Source: Lethocerus indicus | Taxonomy: Eukaryota; Arthropoda; Insecta; Hemiptera; Belostomatidae | DNA: 64,000 nucleotides | NCBI GenBank assembly: GCA_019843655.1 | Contig: JACDQD010000001.1 | Span: forward strand, 42,042,230-42,106,229 | Direction: 5' to 3' | Shown here: positions 1 through 10,674 of the stretch, one piece after another | Layout: the number at the start of each line of letters is the position of its first letter | Numbering within the stretch: position 1 is the first letter of the stretch | Translations under genes and position numbers: made by a program | The notes under the pieces: generated by a model | Databases searched by the model: none | Seen by the model: only the letters and a program-made list of their open reading frames with translations | What the model was told of the DNA's origin: nothing

Positions 1-127
1 TAATAATTTAAACTGTAAACCTAGTTTGTTTTTTCTTGTGATCTGTTACGCGCTATATTATATATTTGTTGCTAGTCTTGCATCTTTTATGAAAGTTATG
101 ACTTCACAATCTGAAACCGATTTTAAA

Positions 128-301
128 TTCACGTTCGTTCATGAATCAGCGGTTTTCCGATATGAATCCTTTCGTTCAAAACTATCCCATAACTGCGAGC
201 CTTTGAATCTGCAGCTCTCATCGCATCGCCTTCCGGAAAATCCCGAGCGCCGCTTTAAGTGGAAACGGCCACATGACTTCCTCACCATCCAGTAAGGGCT
301 G
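128..301 (+). repeat. Dispersed repeat family D, copy 1
   Basis: This segment matches 52711-52848 in the same orientation. Shared landmarks are CGTTCGTTCA(T/C)GAAT near the start, TTCCGGAAAAT(C/A)CCGAG in the middle, and GGCCACATGA(C/T)TTCCTCAC near the end. This copy has about 35 extra bases in its first half. Neither copy has terminal repeats or coding potential that I can see, so the class is unknown. A degraded non-autonomous transposon is the simplest explanation. Confidence 0.6.
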
Positions 302-3300
302 GACCGGGTGTACCATCGACGGGTGGATTCTCCGTCAAAAGTAGATTTGTGGACTGTTCAAATCTTACGCCTTATTTAGATACCTTCGTTTCATCCTTCC
401 CCTTAAGACGAAATGGATACGAATTTATTATAAATGTATAATGAGAAACCCAATCGTTTTTATTATTCTGTATAACTCCCGGTTACAAAAATCTGCATTC
501 CGATCGTTCAATTATAAATCCGGCCCATAGTTTGGCGTCGTCGGAATTCCAATTGTCGATAGCGTGTCGAGGCTTTTGTATATTGAAGAAGAGGCGCGGT
601 AGTGAAAAATGAGAACGGGTCTCTGGTGGTGTGGCGGAGGGGTTTCTCTGAAAGGACGGGAAGCGCTAAATTACATGCGAACCAACCTGATTGTGGCCCA
701 TCCACTATATCTTCTTATATCCCAGGTCCTTTTGTTACGGCCCACGTGTGAACAAGGCCTCCCCACCGATGAATACGAAGCCACTCCAGCGTTAACATCT
801 TCCTGTTGATTCCAAAAGTTTTTTTGTCTCGTATTTTAGACACTGACATCGCATCGTTCCTTAGAGACGCCTGCAAGAGGATGTGACCACGCGATTTAAA
901 TATACCAAGCAAACAAATATAAAATTAAAAAGAAATGGGGAAAGCTACCGCTCTTATCTACTTCGAGGAATAGAATAGATCAAAACTAAGTTTTGATCGT
1001 ACATCTATACATAAACTAATGTAGACATACGGATGAAACTATGGGCTTCGGCCAAACCGACAAATATTTACAAAATACAAACTTTACGGACGAAAATATT
1101 AAGGAAAATAACCAGCGCACCCCAAAGTCCCATTTGTCCGCGAACTTGCCGTACAAAAATATAACCAATTTCGTTCTAAACAAATGAAGTGGCAACGTGA
1201 TCTAAACATATTCGCGACGCAGCGTTAGCATATGCAGTTGAGATCGAAAATCTCAATAGCAATACTGGATATTCTGATCTAACCATCAAACAAATATAAC
1301 GAATTATTATAAGTAACCCTAAATGAGCTACAATAGGTGAGGGCTTGCGGACCGGGAGGTTGGTCGTTTTAGTTAATATGAATAAATTATTAGTAAATGA
1401 AGTGATGGACGAAACCACCGGGCAATAGATCACCCGATCCCTAACAATCGATACGTGCGTAACAAGGATGAAATAGTACCTCATTGCGCTATATTCCGCA
1501 TACATTAAGAACTATTCAGAACCAGCGCTTCTTTATTATATAATTTTGATTATTTCATACGGTGGTAATATTCGGCATTAGGTATGAACTTGTTCCCACC
1601 TTCTCCGACTCGAATGGGAAAAACGCTGGCAATTTTATTTAATTTTCCTTCTTATACCGATCCGAATTGAAGGTCGGATTCAGAATAGGAATGGGAAAAA
1701 GGAACGATCCTTCGGAAGACTAATAATTCAATGGAAGTCAACCGAACAAAAGGGAGCTCGGATCGAGAAAAGACCCCGCCAGAAGGAGCGTTGGTCACAC
1801 ATCTTCAGATTCCCCCCTTCAAATTCGGCGATTTTATTTTTCAAGGACTCGACATAAAGGTCCCAACCGGCGCTTCGAATTTTAATTGTACTAGACTTAA
1901 ATTCAAAACGAGTCATATTCAGCTTCGCGCCGACGGTTATGGGATAATCGCATGTGCGATGGTCGGGACGCACTACAACATTTTCAATAAGAATTACAAA
2001 ACGCACCGGGCACAAGAACTGAAGATATCTCAATAATTAAACTGTTTTCAAATTCTATAAATTTTTATGTTAGGCCATAATCATTGCCTGAGGCTTCATT
2101 TAGTTCACACTGTTAAAACTGTGTATTGTACGAAATTGTTAAGCATTAACAAGAGCTCAAGAGAACAATATATATGTTAAGAATTGAATATAGCTGTGTG
2201 TGTGTTTGTTCTATATAACTTCGCCATATTTCATACAGTATTGTAGAAAATAATAAACATCTGTTTATAGATTATAGGCAACACAACACTTCTCAAAGCA
2301 CGATAATAGATATTTTCCCGATTAATTTTTTTAAAGCGGTTAAGTAATTCGTTGCTTTCCGTGTTATGAATCTTTAAAATGTATAATAATATATAACAAT
2401 AATATACCTTATTTTTATGGCGCAATTTTACTTTGCCGCGTTTTGGATATGGACATCCGTAATTTTCTTCAAATAGATTAGTGTCTGAAATAAAACTTAA
2501 TGAACGAACGGGACAATATTACCAATCCAAATTATTGTGACCTCTGTTTAGCCTCTTAAAAGCTGCGACTTGTGCAATTATTGTTAATAGTAGCGCAAAT
2601 GATTTCTGTTTTGTTAAACTAAATGATTCTATGAAAGAGAAACTTCGCCCGGTTTCAAATACTTGGTAGAGCCATCGGAAAGTTCGCTCTGAATGTGGAT
2701 GGCGTCGTTTATCGAGCCCCGAGGGAGCCCGCCCAAGTCCTCGGTTAGAGCTGTATATATCTTTAATGCCGAATTCCTTTTAGTTTAGCAATTTCAATTC
2801 AAGGAATAAAGAAAAAATTTTTACTATTCGACTAACAATAATATTTTATCGTCCACACCTGATAACGAACTTTTTACAGCCTAATAATTAAGAATATTAA
2901 TTCTCCAAAACAATACACGCGCTTTTCGAAAGGCTCCAATCCATCGATAACTGATTGAACGACATGAGAATTGTATGCAAAAAAAGATACAAAGAAAGTA
3001 GGAAAAATATGAAATACTTCAATAAAGATAATTAACGATCTTACTTCATTCCAAAATTTAAAATTCCTTTATAAAAATATTCCAGCTAAAAAAAGCAGTA
3101 TGCAAAATATTACAGATCGTTTGCATTAATTTTATTTATAAAACAAGAGGGCATTTTTCATCCAATTATTGTATCGCCTTACGATTATATTAAAAAAGAT
3201 AGGTTGGCCTAATTTTTATCTTTACTTCTGGGTAAAATTGAACGGGAGGATAATGGACCGCGTTTAACTGTACTTGTCGGGGGGGGGGACTTTTCCGGCC

Positions 3301-4842
3301 ATTTAAATAATGGAATAAAGAGGGGTCCCATCCACGAAAATGAGATAGTCCCCGGGACCCCTCTTCCCCGATCCCCTTTTTAAACTCCCGATAGGCGTCC
3401 CGTCCTCGCCGGACCCTCTGGGATAAACGTGCTGAAAAACATTACGTATCCCGTCCCACCAATTTGTGACAGCAAATAGACCAATAACGCAGTTCCGGCT
3501 CCTATATCACTGTTCGTCTCAGAACGACGACCTAGATGGAGTAAACTTGATTTGGACGTTCGGGATAAGAGACTCTGAAAAGAGCTTAGTGTCCGTTCGC
3601 GATTTATCGCTTGTGGTCATGTGACACTCAAAACTCTGTTAGAAGACTCTCGGTCTTGGCATTTATCCGTCGTGAGAACTTGTGCACGATTAAAGCATTC
3701 CGTCCGCCAATTCCAAAGAAGTGAAATTCCAAAGAAAAAGAAGAAGAAATTCATAATTTAAGAAACCCCACAAAAATGCGATAACGCCGCGTTCCAAAGT
3801 GTGGCTGAGTACTTTACAAAAAAATAAATTCCACCCCCACCCCCGATCCACCGCTGATAATTCGATAACCAATTAGCGGTGCACAATGGGCGGGGTCAGA
3901 GCTGCCATTGAAATTAAAACGGGATACCGGGACTGAAGTGCTCTCGAAAAATCAAACCCGGACCCAGGGAAACGACAACTAAATGAACCGCTTATTTAAC
4001 AGTTAATTCTCAGTTAACCCTCAATGCCTTCTCCTATTCCTTGCGAGCCAAGTAATAGTTATAATCTTATAAATGAGCGAAAGTTTCCGCGATCAGAACT
4101 CGAAGAATGGGTTGTTTTCATTCCTATTGAATTTTAGGCAAGACTGATAAACATTAATGGCCTTGTCCTTTATTTAAAAAATATTCTGACTGTATATACA
4201 ATTTATTTAATTGCTAGTTGCGTGTATTAAAATATCATAATTAAAACCGACCTAGGAAACTATCATGAGTCATCCGCACACAGTTCGTACGTAACCGATC
4301 GCCCGTGGATGGACCCAATCGAATTGTCCAGGCAACGCCGCGAATACATTATTCACGGCCCTTATTCGTAATTGCGAATGAGGGCACTCACCGGGATGGG
4401 TTATCAAATTGTCGCCTTGTTATATTCGAGCGCCTGTGCGTAAACAAGCCTCGGCGTCGGCAACCGGTTGTGCAATCGGAGAAGGCAGGGCGTTAATTGA
4501 AAGCCGGACCGACATCTGACGCCGCGGTCTTCGAAAATCGATTCACAGCAAAGGACCCTCCCCCCGGCGTCGTCCTTGAAGCAGAGTCGTTATTTGAAGG
4601 ATTCCGCGACCGGAACTTTAATTATTAACATCTTCCGACAGGATCGCATAATACTGCAGGGTTGACCCCCCGCCTCTGTAGCGCACTTATGATGGAGCCG
4701 GTTAGGGTTCCGAAACGTTGGAAGCGAACAACGCCCGTGAGGGTATCAGAAGGGAAACGCCGAAAACCCTTCCAGTGGAGCCCGCTCGAGTAGTTTCCAA
4801 TAGCAGGAAAAATACCGTACTAGAGGGTAGTGACGAACCACG
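302..4842. other. Non-coding stretch, no gene recognised
   Basis: No open frame here resembles a known protein. Frames of about 100 codons at 1728-2036 lie on both strands over the same DNA, which is expected by chance. A perfect 10-bp hairpin sits at 978-998, a run of nine G near 3282, and a short minus-strand piece resembling the 16932 repeat family at about 4068-4110. The segment 3480-3700 is comparatively GC-rich and free of repeats that I can see, but nothing identifies it. Confidence 0.5.
978..998. other. Perfect 10-bp inverted repeat, 1-nt centre
   Basis: The arms GATCAAAACT and AGTTTTGATC are exact reverse complements around a single A. It could extrude as a short cruciform or bind a dimeric protein. 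No neighbouring gene suggests a role, and it may be chance in AT-rich DNA. Confidence 0.5.
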
Positions 4843-4916
4843 CTAACCGAGGTTCTTCCCCGCTGTATTAAGCGATTTTACCGGAAGTTGGTTCGCGATA
4901 ACTGTAATTTAATTTA
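4843..4916 (+). repeat. Dispersed repeat family B, copy
   Basis: It carries the family landmarks GCTAACCGAGGTTC, then GTATTAAGCGAT, then ACCGGAAGTT and GCGATAA. Related copies lie at 16932-17027 and 46705-46782 (plus strand) and at 55028-55090 and 63724-63811 (minus strand). No coding potential. The class is unknown. Confidence 0.5.
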
Positions 4917-7900
4917 TTTTATGAAGTTTAAATTAAGTTTTAACGAGTTCAACTTACTGTTTAAATGTAAAGCTCAAAAACCGCTTAGGAATGCTTTTAG
5001 CTTATTTTAAAAATTACTCCGTAATATCGGACTACACTTACCGTAATATAATCCGGGATATTTTTTTCGCTTTTAAACGGGCCTCGAATTTTCTGGAACA
5101 GCAACAGGTTCTTTTTCCGAGGGGAACGCGGGGTAATAATCATAATACCTTATATGGGTCCGCCATCTACGGATATATTGTTGGCTGGAGCACAATGAAC
5201 TTTTACCTTCTTTTTAGCGCGAGGGAAAATGCTGTGCTCGACATATTGCAAACGGTCCCCTTCCGTCTAAACATCAAAGGCCGTCCGAAACGATGCTTTG
5301 TCGTTAGTTAATTGGTCCGAATATATAGTTGGGGGAAAGGGGCTCTAAGGCGATACCCAGAATTAATATTACCTTCGAAGGTCGAAATTTATGCAAAATT
5401 CCCTGCCTCTCCTGTACGTTCGACCAAGAAATTATATAATAATATTTATTGTTTAATTTGTATTACATTTTAGCAACAAAATTTGTGAGACATCAGCAGA
5501 TATATGTATTTATTTTTGAGTCTACGATAGGATAGTCAGTAATATGAAATATATAATTAGTAGAGTGATCTCCATACGCTACATCATTCATTGAAGTAAT
5601 TTTCTCTACTATAAATAGTCATAGTGTGTTTGGCTATCACCCTACGTGTGTATATTATAAATATAACTTTCGTTGTTACATGAAATAACATTTGACAGAG
5701 GTTGGAGTGATGGAATATACTCGTAGACCGGATGTCGATAAAGTATGCTGTCAGCACTGTCACTTTACTCTTTTTTTCTTCGCTTCAGTAACAGTGCAGT
5801 AACAGCGGAGTGGTGACAGGGCCCCTAAACAACTACCTTAAATTATTAAAGGCCTGACAAGCGAGAGGAGACTTTATCGAAACTTTTTACCCCGGAGATT
5901 TTATTGACATACTTCGTACCACATTGCGGATACACTTTGTTTCAAACATTAAGAAATATTATACCTAATATTCTACAATAAATAACTCTCGCTCTATGAA
6001 TAAATAAGGGTCAAAACGTAGTAGACGTCGTGAACTGTAACTTTTACTCGCGATGGCGGAATGTCTTAACCAAAAAACCCGATCGCCGATGATACGATTA
6101 ATAATGCAGTCGGTGTATTAATATTTATGGCCGGGCGAGGACTCCAAATCTTATACTTTCCTTCCATCGGCCCCGAGCTTTCGCGTCTCGTACGCTCGAC
6201 AGCGGGAATAAACTTTCTTATCGTAACAGGAATAAACTTTATTTTATGGCCCAAAATAATGCCGGCCATTAGCGGGCATCGAACAAGCGGCAGAAGCGGC
6301 ACTCGGATAGAACACCGGGGTTTATTAATTACAACATCGACCCGACACTTACAGTCCTTGCTGCAAACGGTCCCATGTAAATACGGCCATCCTTTATTCA
6401 AACGGTGGACCTATTTGAATATCGGCCCGAAAAATAAACAGGGGGCCCCCGGACCGAAGGGGGCATTAACGAGGCAATTGCAACAAGCCTCAATTGTTAT
6501 AATCGCCGATCCCTAAACCGCGGTCAATTCAGATGCTTTCGCTTAGTAGTAAACTCGAATTCAAGTTCCTCGATTCATTTAATGATCGTGTTTTCCATTA
6601 ATATACATCCCCAAATAAGGCGCGAATGTAAAAATCAGTACATCGATTCGGAAAACGCACTATGTAAGAAATACAGAATCGTGTCCAGTTAATCCGAAAA
6701 TGTGTGCGTAAGTGTGTAATATTATGAAAATAAGACTTTTTTATTTTAATTATTCACGAGTCTTTCAAAAACTTAAAAAAACTCTCAGAATCCTTTCAGA
6801 AAAATCGTCTACCTTTACCTGCAGAAAAAATGAATCGTATACATTTGATATCTTTATACAAAAAAACGGGACAGACATTCACTTAAAAGGAGGAGTCGCC
6901 AGTCCTTTGAAATTGGGGAGATCCAATCCCGTATCCAATTCTCCACGAATATTCTAGCGATACAATAGAAAATAACCGTCTTTTAGGGATTTAGGGACAC
7001 CGAAGACACCAATTTGACCAGTGGCCCGTTTATTTACAGTGTGAGTTGCCCGCAACAGTTTGTCAACCGAGTATAGGATCGAGGCACTTCACGAGACTTC
7101 TTGAGGACCTGTCGCGTTGAAAAGCCGGCGGATCTCAACTTGGTCCACAACTCCGAACGGATTTTCAGTTCGGTTGTTCTTCCCTCACCGAAGGACTGCC
7201 CCACTAAAGCCAATAATACAACCTGGCCACACTTACAAAAATGTGTTCTACAAAGAAGAGCAACTTCCAAAGAAGCGTGTTGTCTCATCAGTTATTTGTC
7301 TCATTGCAAAAATGTGAATTTGGTTATTTCCGCTCCCTGTAGGTCGCCGACTGGGGTGCCAGATGAGGAACCCTCAGGGGGGTAAAAACCCACTTTTTAT
7401 TCTAGGCAGCTAAGAGACGTTTATTTAAGCTTAATAATAATGTTTAAAATGGGAACGTTTTTACCTAGTTAAAATATATTTTAAAAGAAATTCTTAGGAC
7501 CATAAAAACAAAAATATTTCCCTAAATGTATATTTTGTCCATGAATCGAAAGATTCATGTTCAGCAATTGCATCTGACTGTTCGGGCAAACCGGATTCAG
7601 CCGTATGATCAATGGGATTGAGCATTAAACCCCACCCACTTAGCAGATACTAAAGGAGGTGTAACTAGGACTTCGTCGTTTGACTTAACTGAGTCAAGAA
7701 GACGCTAGAAATTGCCTTTGAAAATTTACTGACTGTATCCGTTGTATATTAGTTCTAAGCCCAAAGATTAGAATGCATTGATCTATTAATGAATCATAGA
7801 GCTTATCGTAAAGGGCAATTGAAGGGGAAATTCCGAAATCACCGATCGAGCTGGCGTCCACATTCCTATCCGGGTTCATCAGTTCGAATTTTCCTTTTAA

Positions 7901-8323
7901 AATTAGAATTATTTTCTATCCCGATAATTAGTTTCATAAATGAAATGTTATTATCGCTCGATGATTACAATAATCATCAATCGATGATCATAGTGCTACT
8001 CGAACATCAATGTCACCACTTGTATTTTACAGTGGAGGTAATTAAAAAATGAATAAATAAATCGTTGACAGGTGTTATAACCTTACCTTGTCACGATACG
8101 GCATTATAATTAAATTAAACCTGGAATTTCCGTCGGGAAACCACTTCATCCGGAGGATATCCTTACGTATATTCGAACCAAATAATCGAAGAGAAGTTTT
8201 TAATGGCAACAGAGCCCACTGCGAAGCCGCTGTAGGGAGCGGAGTGTTGTGAAAACAATGTATCTGATTCCATATTTGGGACCTAAAAATTCAGAATTTT
8301 CATCGCGCACTCATTACTTTTCT
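4917..8323. other. Non-coding stretch, no gene recognised
   Basis: The longest frames are 129 codons at 6127-6516 (plus) with 111 codons antisense at 6066-6401, and overlapping frames at 7034-7385. None resembles a known protein, and frames open on both strands argue against coding. A short repeat module (GGCCTGACAAGCGAGAGGAGAC-like) lies at 5848-5878. Two TTTATGGCC motifs, which fit posterior Hox (Abd-B type) binding preference, lie at 6124 and 6243. No promoter or splice structure can be argued. Confidence 0.45.
5848..5878 (+). repeat. Right-module fragment of the family A/C repeats
   Basis: The stretch AAGCGAGAGGAGAC after GGCCTGAC matches the right-hand module seen at 8740-8811, 31811-31887, 48540-48605 and 51795-51879. 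Only about 30 bases are recognisable, so this is a relic or a chance resemblance. Confidence 0.35.
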
Positions 8324-8811
8324 AGAGTACCAGTTTTGTGGTCGGTGAGAGGTTGGAATACCGTAGATTTCTTTTACCGGGATTTTTTTAATCGGCTTAA
8401 GTCTTTGTCGGATTATCGGTCAAATATATATTTGATCACACAATTGATCACAACTATTAGGTTGTCTATATGGTATGACTTCCAAATATATGTAAGGAAC
8501 CTTATGCGGTATTGTGTATTTACTTTCATAAAAGTTTCCCTATTGATCCACAATTTATTGAAAAATGTTTATTTTTCGTAATCTAGTTAATCGGTGCAAG
8601 TGCTCCCAAACGAACTTCAGTTAAGAACATTACCGCACCACCCTCAGGGGGGGCTGGTTTATTGGTGCAAGTGCACCTCAGGAACTTTGAGGATGCCCAA
8701 AAAACATCCAGAGTGCCAAAGTGACTAATACTGCTAATGAAGATGGCGAGCAGCAGGATAACGGTCTATCAAAAGACCGCGAGAGAAGACAGAAATACAC
8801 GAAATCTACAG
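8324..8811 (+). repeat. Dispersed repeat family A, copy 1
   Basis: From 8444 to 8811 this copy aligns with 51434-51879: shared CACAACTATTAGG, CTATTGATCCA(A/C)AATTTATTGAAA, one full and one partial GGTGCAAGTGC subrepeat (from 8587 and 8658), ATGCCCAAAAAACATCC, then GAAGATGGCGAGCAGC and a GAAATCTACAG end. The segment 8324-8371 is an inverted copy of the sequence that follows CGAAATCTACGG at 31852 and 51880. The unit is therefore bracketed by CCGTAGATTTC on the left and GAAATCTACAG on the right, about 11 bp of terminal inverted repeat. No protein is encoded. A non-autonomous DNA transposon is likely but unproven. Confidence 0.6.
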
Positions 8812-9474
8812 TTTATTTTGTATTTATTGTACATTCAACCTTCATGGTTATATGTTCAATTGCGGAATGTTTTTATGTCTCACTTCTAGCCACCCGGTAA
8901 TATCTTTTCGACGTGTATCCGGTACAAATCAGGACAACTCAAGACCAGTGAGGGTAATGAATGGTATTCACCGTGTTTAATTCCGTACGTACACTTTTTA
9001 AAATTCCAAGTTTCGTAGCTAAGGTATATTTTGATGTCACTTTTAGTAACGGCCTTAGTAGTCATAATTTCTAGTTCGAGTCGTGTACGAGGATTCCGCG
9101 TGGGGTGAAAGTAGGAGGGGAGAAATGAAATCGGTGCTATTTAAGCGGAAGCGGTCGGTTGTTTTATTGAGGCGCGATTGTGAGCGGCGCCATTCGAGCA
9201 GAACGGGCGGTCGCTTATTATAAGCCCTGCCGTGACCCATAAAGTCCGAAGGGAGCCGCTCATTTGAATTACGATTGGGGGAGAAATAGCGGTTCGCCGC
9301 CCCCCCCCCATCCCACCCCGACCACCACAATTTTTTTTAAAAGTCGGTATTAATTAAATTTACACGCGGTAGCCATCGACCGTGAGTTACCCCGACCTGG
9401 AGCTAGGGGCGCCGGCCCAAATTAGCCTCGTGGAGGACACTGCAAATTGTACTGTTTAGTCGTAATTTTATAAT
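8812..9474. other. Non-coding stretch
   Basis: No gene or repeat copy is recognised. It includes a run of about 11 C at 9300. The minus-strand 91-codon frame at 9055-9330 is low complexity at its start and resembles no protein I know. Confidence 0.45.
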
Positions 9475-9883
9475 AATCTTTTTTTTTCTTACTTTGTTTC
9501 TATTGTACAATTAACCTAACTGCAATGGGTACAATAATGGATGAATAAGACAACCCAGTGATAGCACGTTTTGTAATTATTCTTATCTGGGCTAGAGCTC
9601 GAGGAGAACTCTGGGCCAGCGTTTAAGCCGCCGTTGGGCGCGATAAAGGATGAGTAATAGAGGAGACTGATCCGACGAGCGAATTAGGATGATCAATAAG
9701 ACGGGAATGGAACTTGAGTAACAGGGATTTTATTACTTCCTCAGCTGTTGGCAAGTCGAAGTCGTGGGTCGACAATTCCATGTGAGTCGTTTCTCTAAAC
9801 GGAGCCCAAATCCGCTCCCGGTTGGTTTTGCAACTATCATTACCAAAATAATGCGGCCGCGCAAAAATCATAATGAAATTCAC
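9475..9883 (-). pseudogene. Jockey-clade LINE 3' end, degraded copy
   Basis: The minus-strand frame at 9623-9883 ends with LKFHSRLIDHPNSLV, preceded by a stretch resembling the NAP-x-YVxN-x-x-IHxDLxIPT region at the C-terminus of Jockey-type reverse transcriptases. The same C-terminus occurs much better preserved at 47440-47868. Downstream on the minus strand comes a 3' UTR with the shared CTATCACTGGGTTGTC-like element, and a terminal A-rich run near 9480-9489. Everything 5' of the RT C-terminus is absent, as expected of 5'-truncated LINE insertions. No function is expected. Confidence 0.65.
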
Positions 9884-10128
9884 TCAGACGCCACGATCCA
9901 ATGCAAAGTATAGTTAATCGATACGATGCCCTCTTATTGTACCAAATCTATAGGCACAATATGAAATGTGTAATTTGTCCATGCATCCTAGGCAATCTAA
10001 ATTTTAAAAGTGTACCGGCTATCTTTAATTCTTTCTAGTCAATTAAATTAAATCCCTTAAATCTATGATCCTTTTGTCTTAAATTCGCCATCTTACTAAA
10101 TCAAATAATTTATTATAGCGGTACGTAC

Positions 10129-10129
<1 letters not shown>

Positions 10130-10167
<38 letters not shown>
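10130..10167. repeat. (AT)n tract, left flank of the LTR element
   Basis: About 19 AT units directly abut the left LTR. A shorter (AT)n at 15728-15742 directly abuts the right LTR. The two were probably one microsatellite split by the insertion. Confidence 0.9.
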
Positions 10168-10169
<2 letters not shown>

Positions 10170-10416
10170 TTAAACTATGCACGGGAAATTCTCTATTTTT
10201 AAAAAACGCCAAACTTTATTACAAGAAATGATATAAATGCGTAATACAAGATAATACACGAGGAAGTGCTCACAAACTCAAAGCTAGCTATCAACTGCCG
10301 GGCCTCTGCCCGGTTTACAATATATAACGATCATCTTAACAAAGGGCTTTGCCAAATCTATACGTTGTTTATTTACATCTCTTAATGCCGTTTGGGCTCC
10401 TGGCCCCCACTTAACT
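10168..10416 (-). repeat. 3' LTR (249 bp)
   Basis: It begins AGTTAAACTATG and ends CCACTTAACT on the plus strand, so the termini are short inverted repeats AGTTAA/TTAACT rather than the common TG...CA. It is identical to 15480-15727 except for one extra C in the run near 10404-10408. The poly(A) signal that would end the transcript is at 10215-10220 (minus strand). Confidence 0.97.
10215..10220 (-). terminator. Poly(A) signal AATAAA in the 3' LTR
   Basis: On the minus strand the LTR reads TTGTAATAAAGTTTGGCG followed by a T-rich run. That is a canonical AATAAA with a GU/U-rich downstream element, the expected site for 3' end formation of the genomic transcript. The same motif lies in the 5' LTR at 15527-15532. 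Confidence 0.7.
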
Positions 10417-10426
10417 ACTCCCCCCA
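10417..10426 (-). other. Polypurine tract for plus-strand DNA priming
   Basis: Immediately upstream of the 3' LTR the minus strand reads TGGGGGGAGT. A purine-rich tract abutting the 3' LTR is resistant to RNase H and primes second-strand synthesis in LTR retroelements. Its exact join to AGTTAA fixes the LTR boundary. Confidence 0.85.
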
Positions 10427-10674
10427 GATTTGACAAACCCCTTTGTTAAGGACTATTTACAGGTTTCAAATCCTACTAGCTAAAAGTCCGGGAACAGGAT
10501 TTCTTCTGTACTTCTCCTCGGCTTGTACAATCCTGCATCCTCTTCTGTTCCTGTCGCCGGTCCTCTGCACGCTTTGACAGGAACGATGCTCATACGGAAA
10601 ATAAACAAAATTAATAAAATAACATGAAATAAACTTAAATTAAAATCTTATCCTGCCGAGGAGTCCCTAATAAT
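10427..10674 (-). other. 3' untranslated region between pol and PPT
   Basis: About 250 bp with no open frame worth noting and no transmembrane-coding segment. In errantiviruses env would lie here; it is absent. The stretch is A/T-rich near 10600-10670. Confidence 0.8.

Noticed and set aside
1728..2036. 101-codon frames on both strands
   Set aside because: Mirror frames over the same interval with no motif; chance.
7034..7385. Overlapping frames of 84, 94 and 66 codons
   Set aside because: Three mutually exclusive frames with no motif; the segment is GC-richer, which lengthens chance frames.
10427..10674. Search for an env gene after integrase
   Set aside because: Only 248 bp with no long frame, signal peptide or membrane segment.
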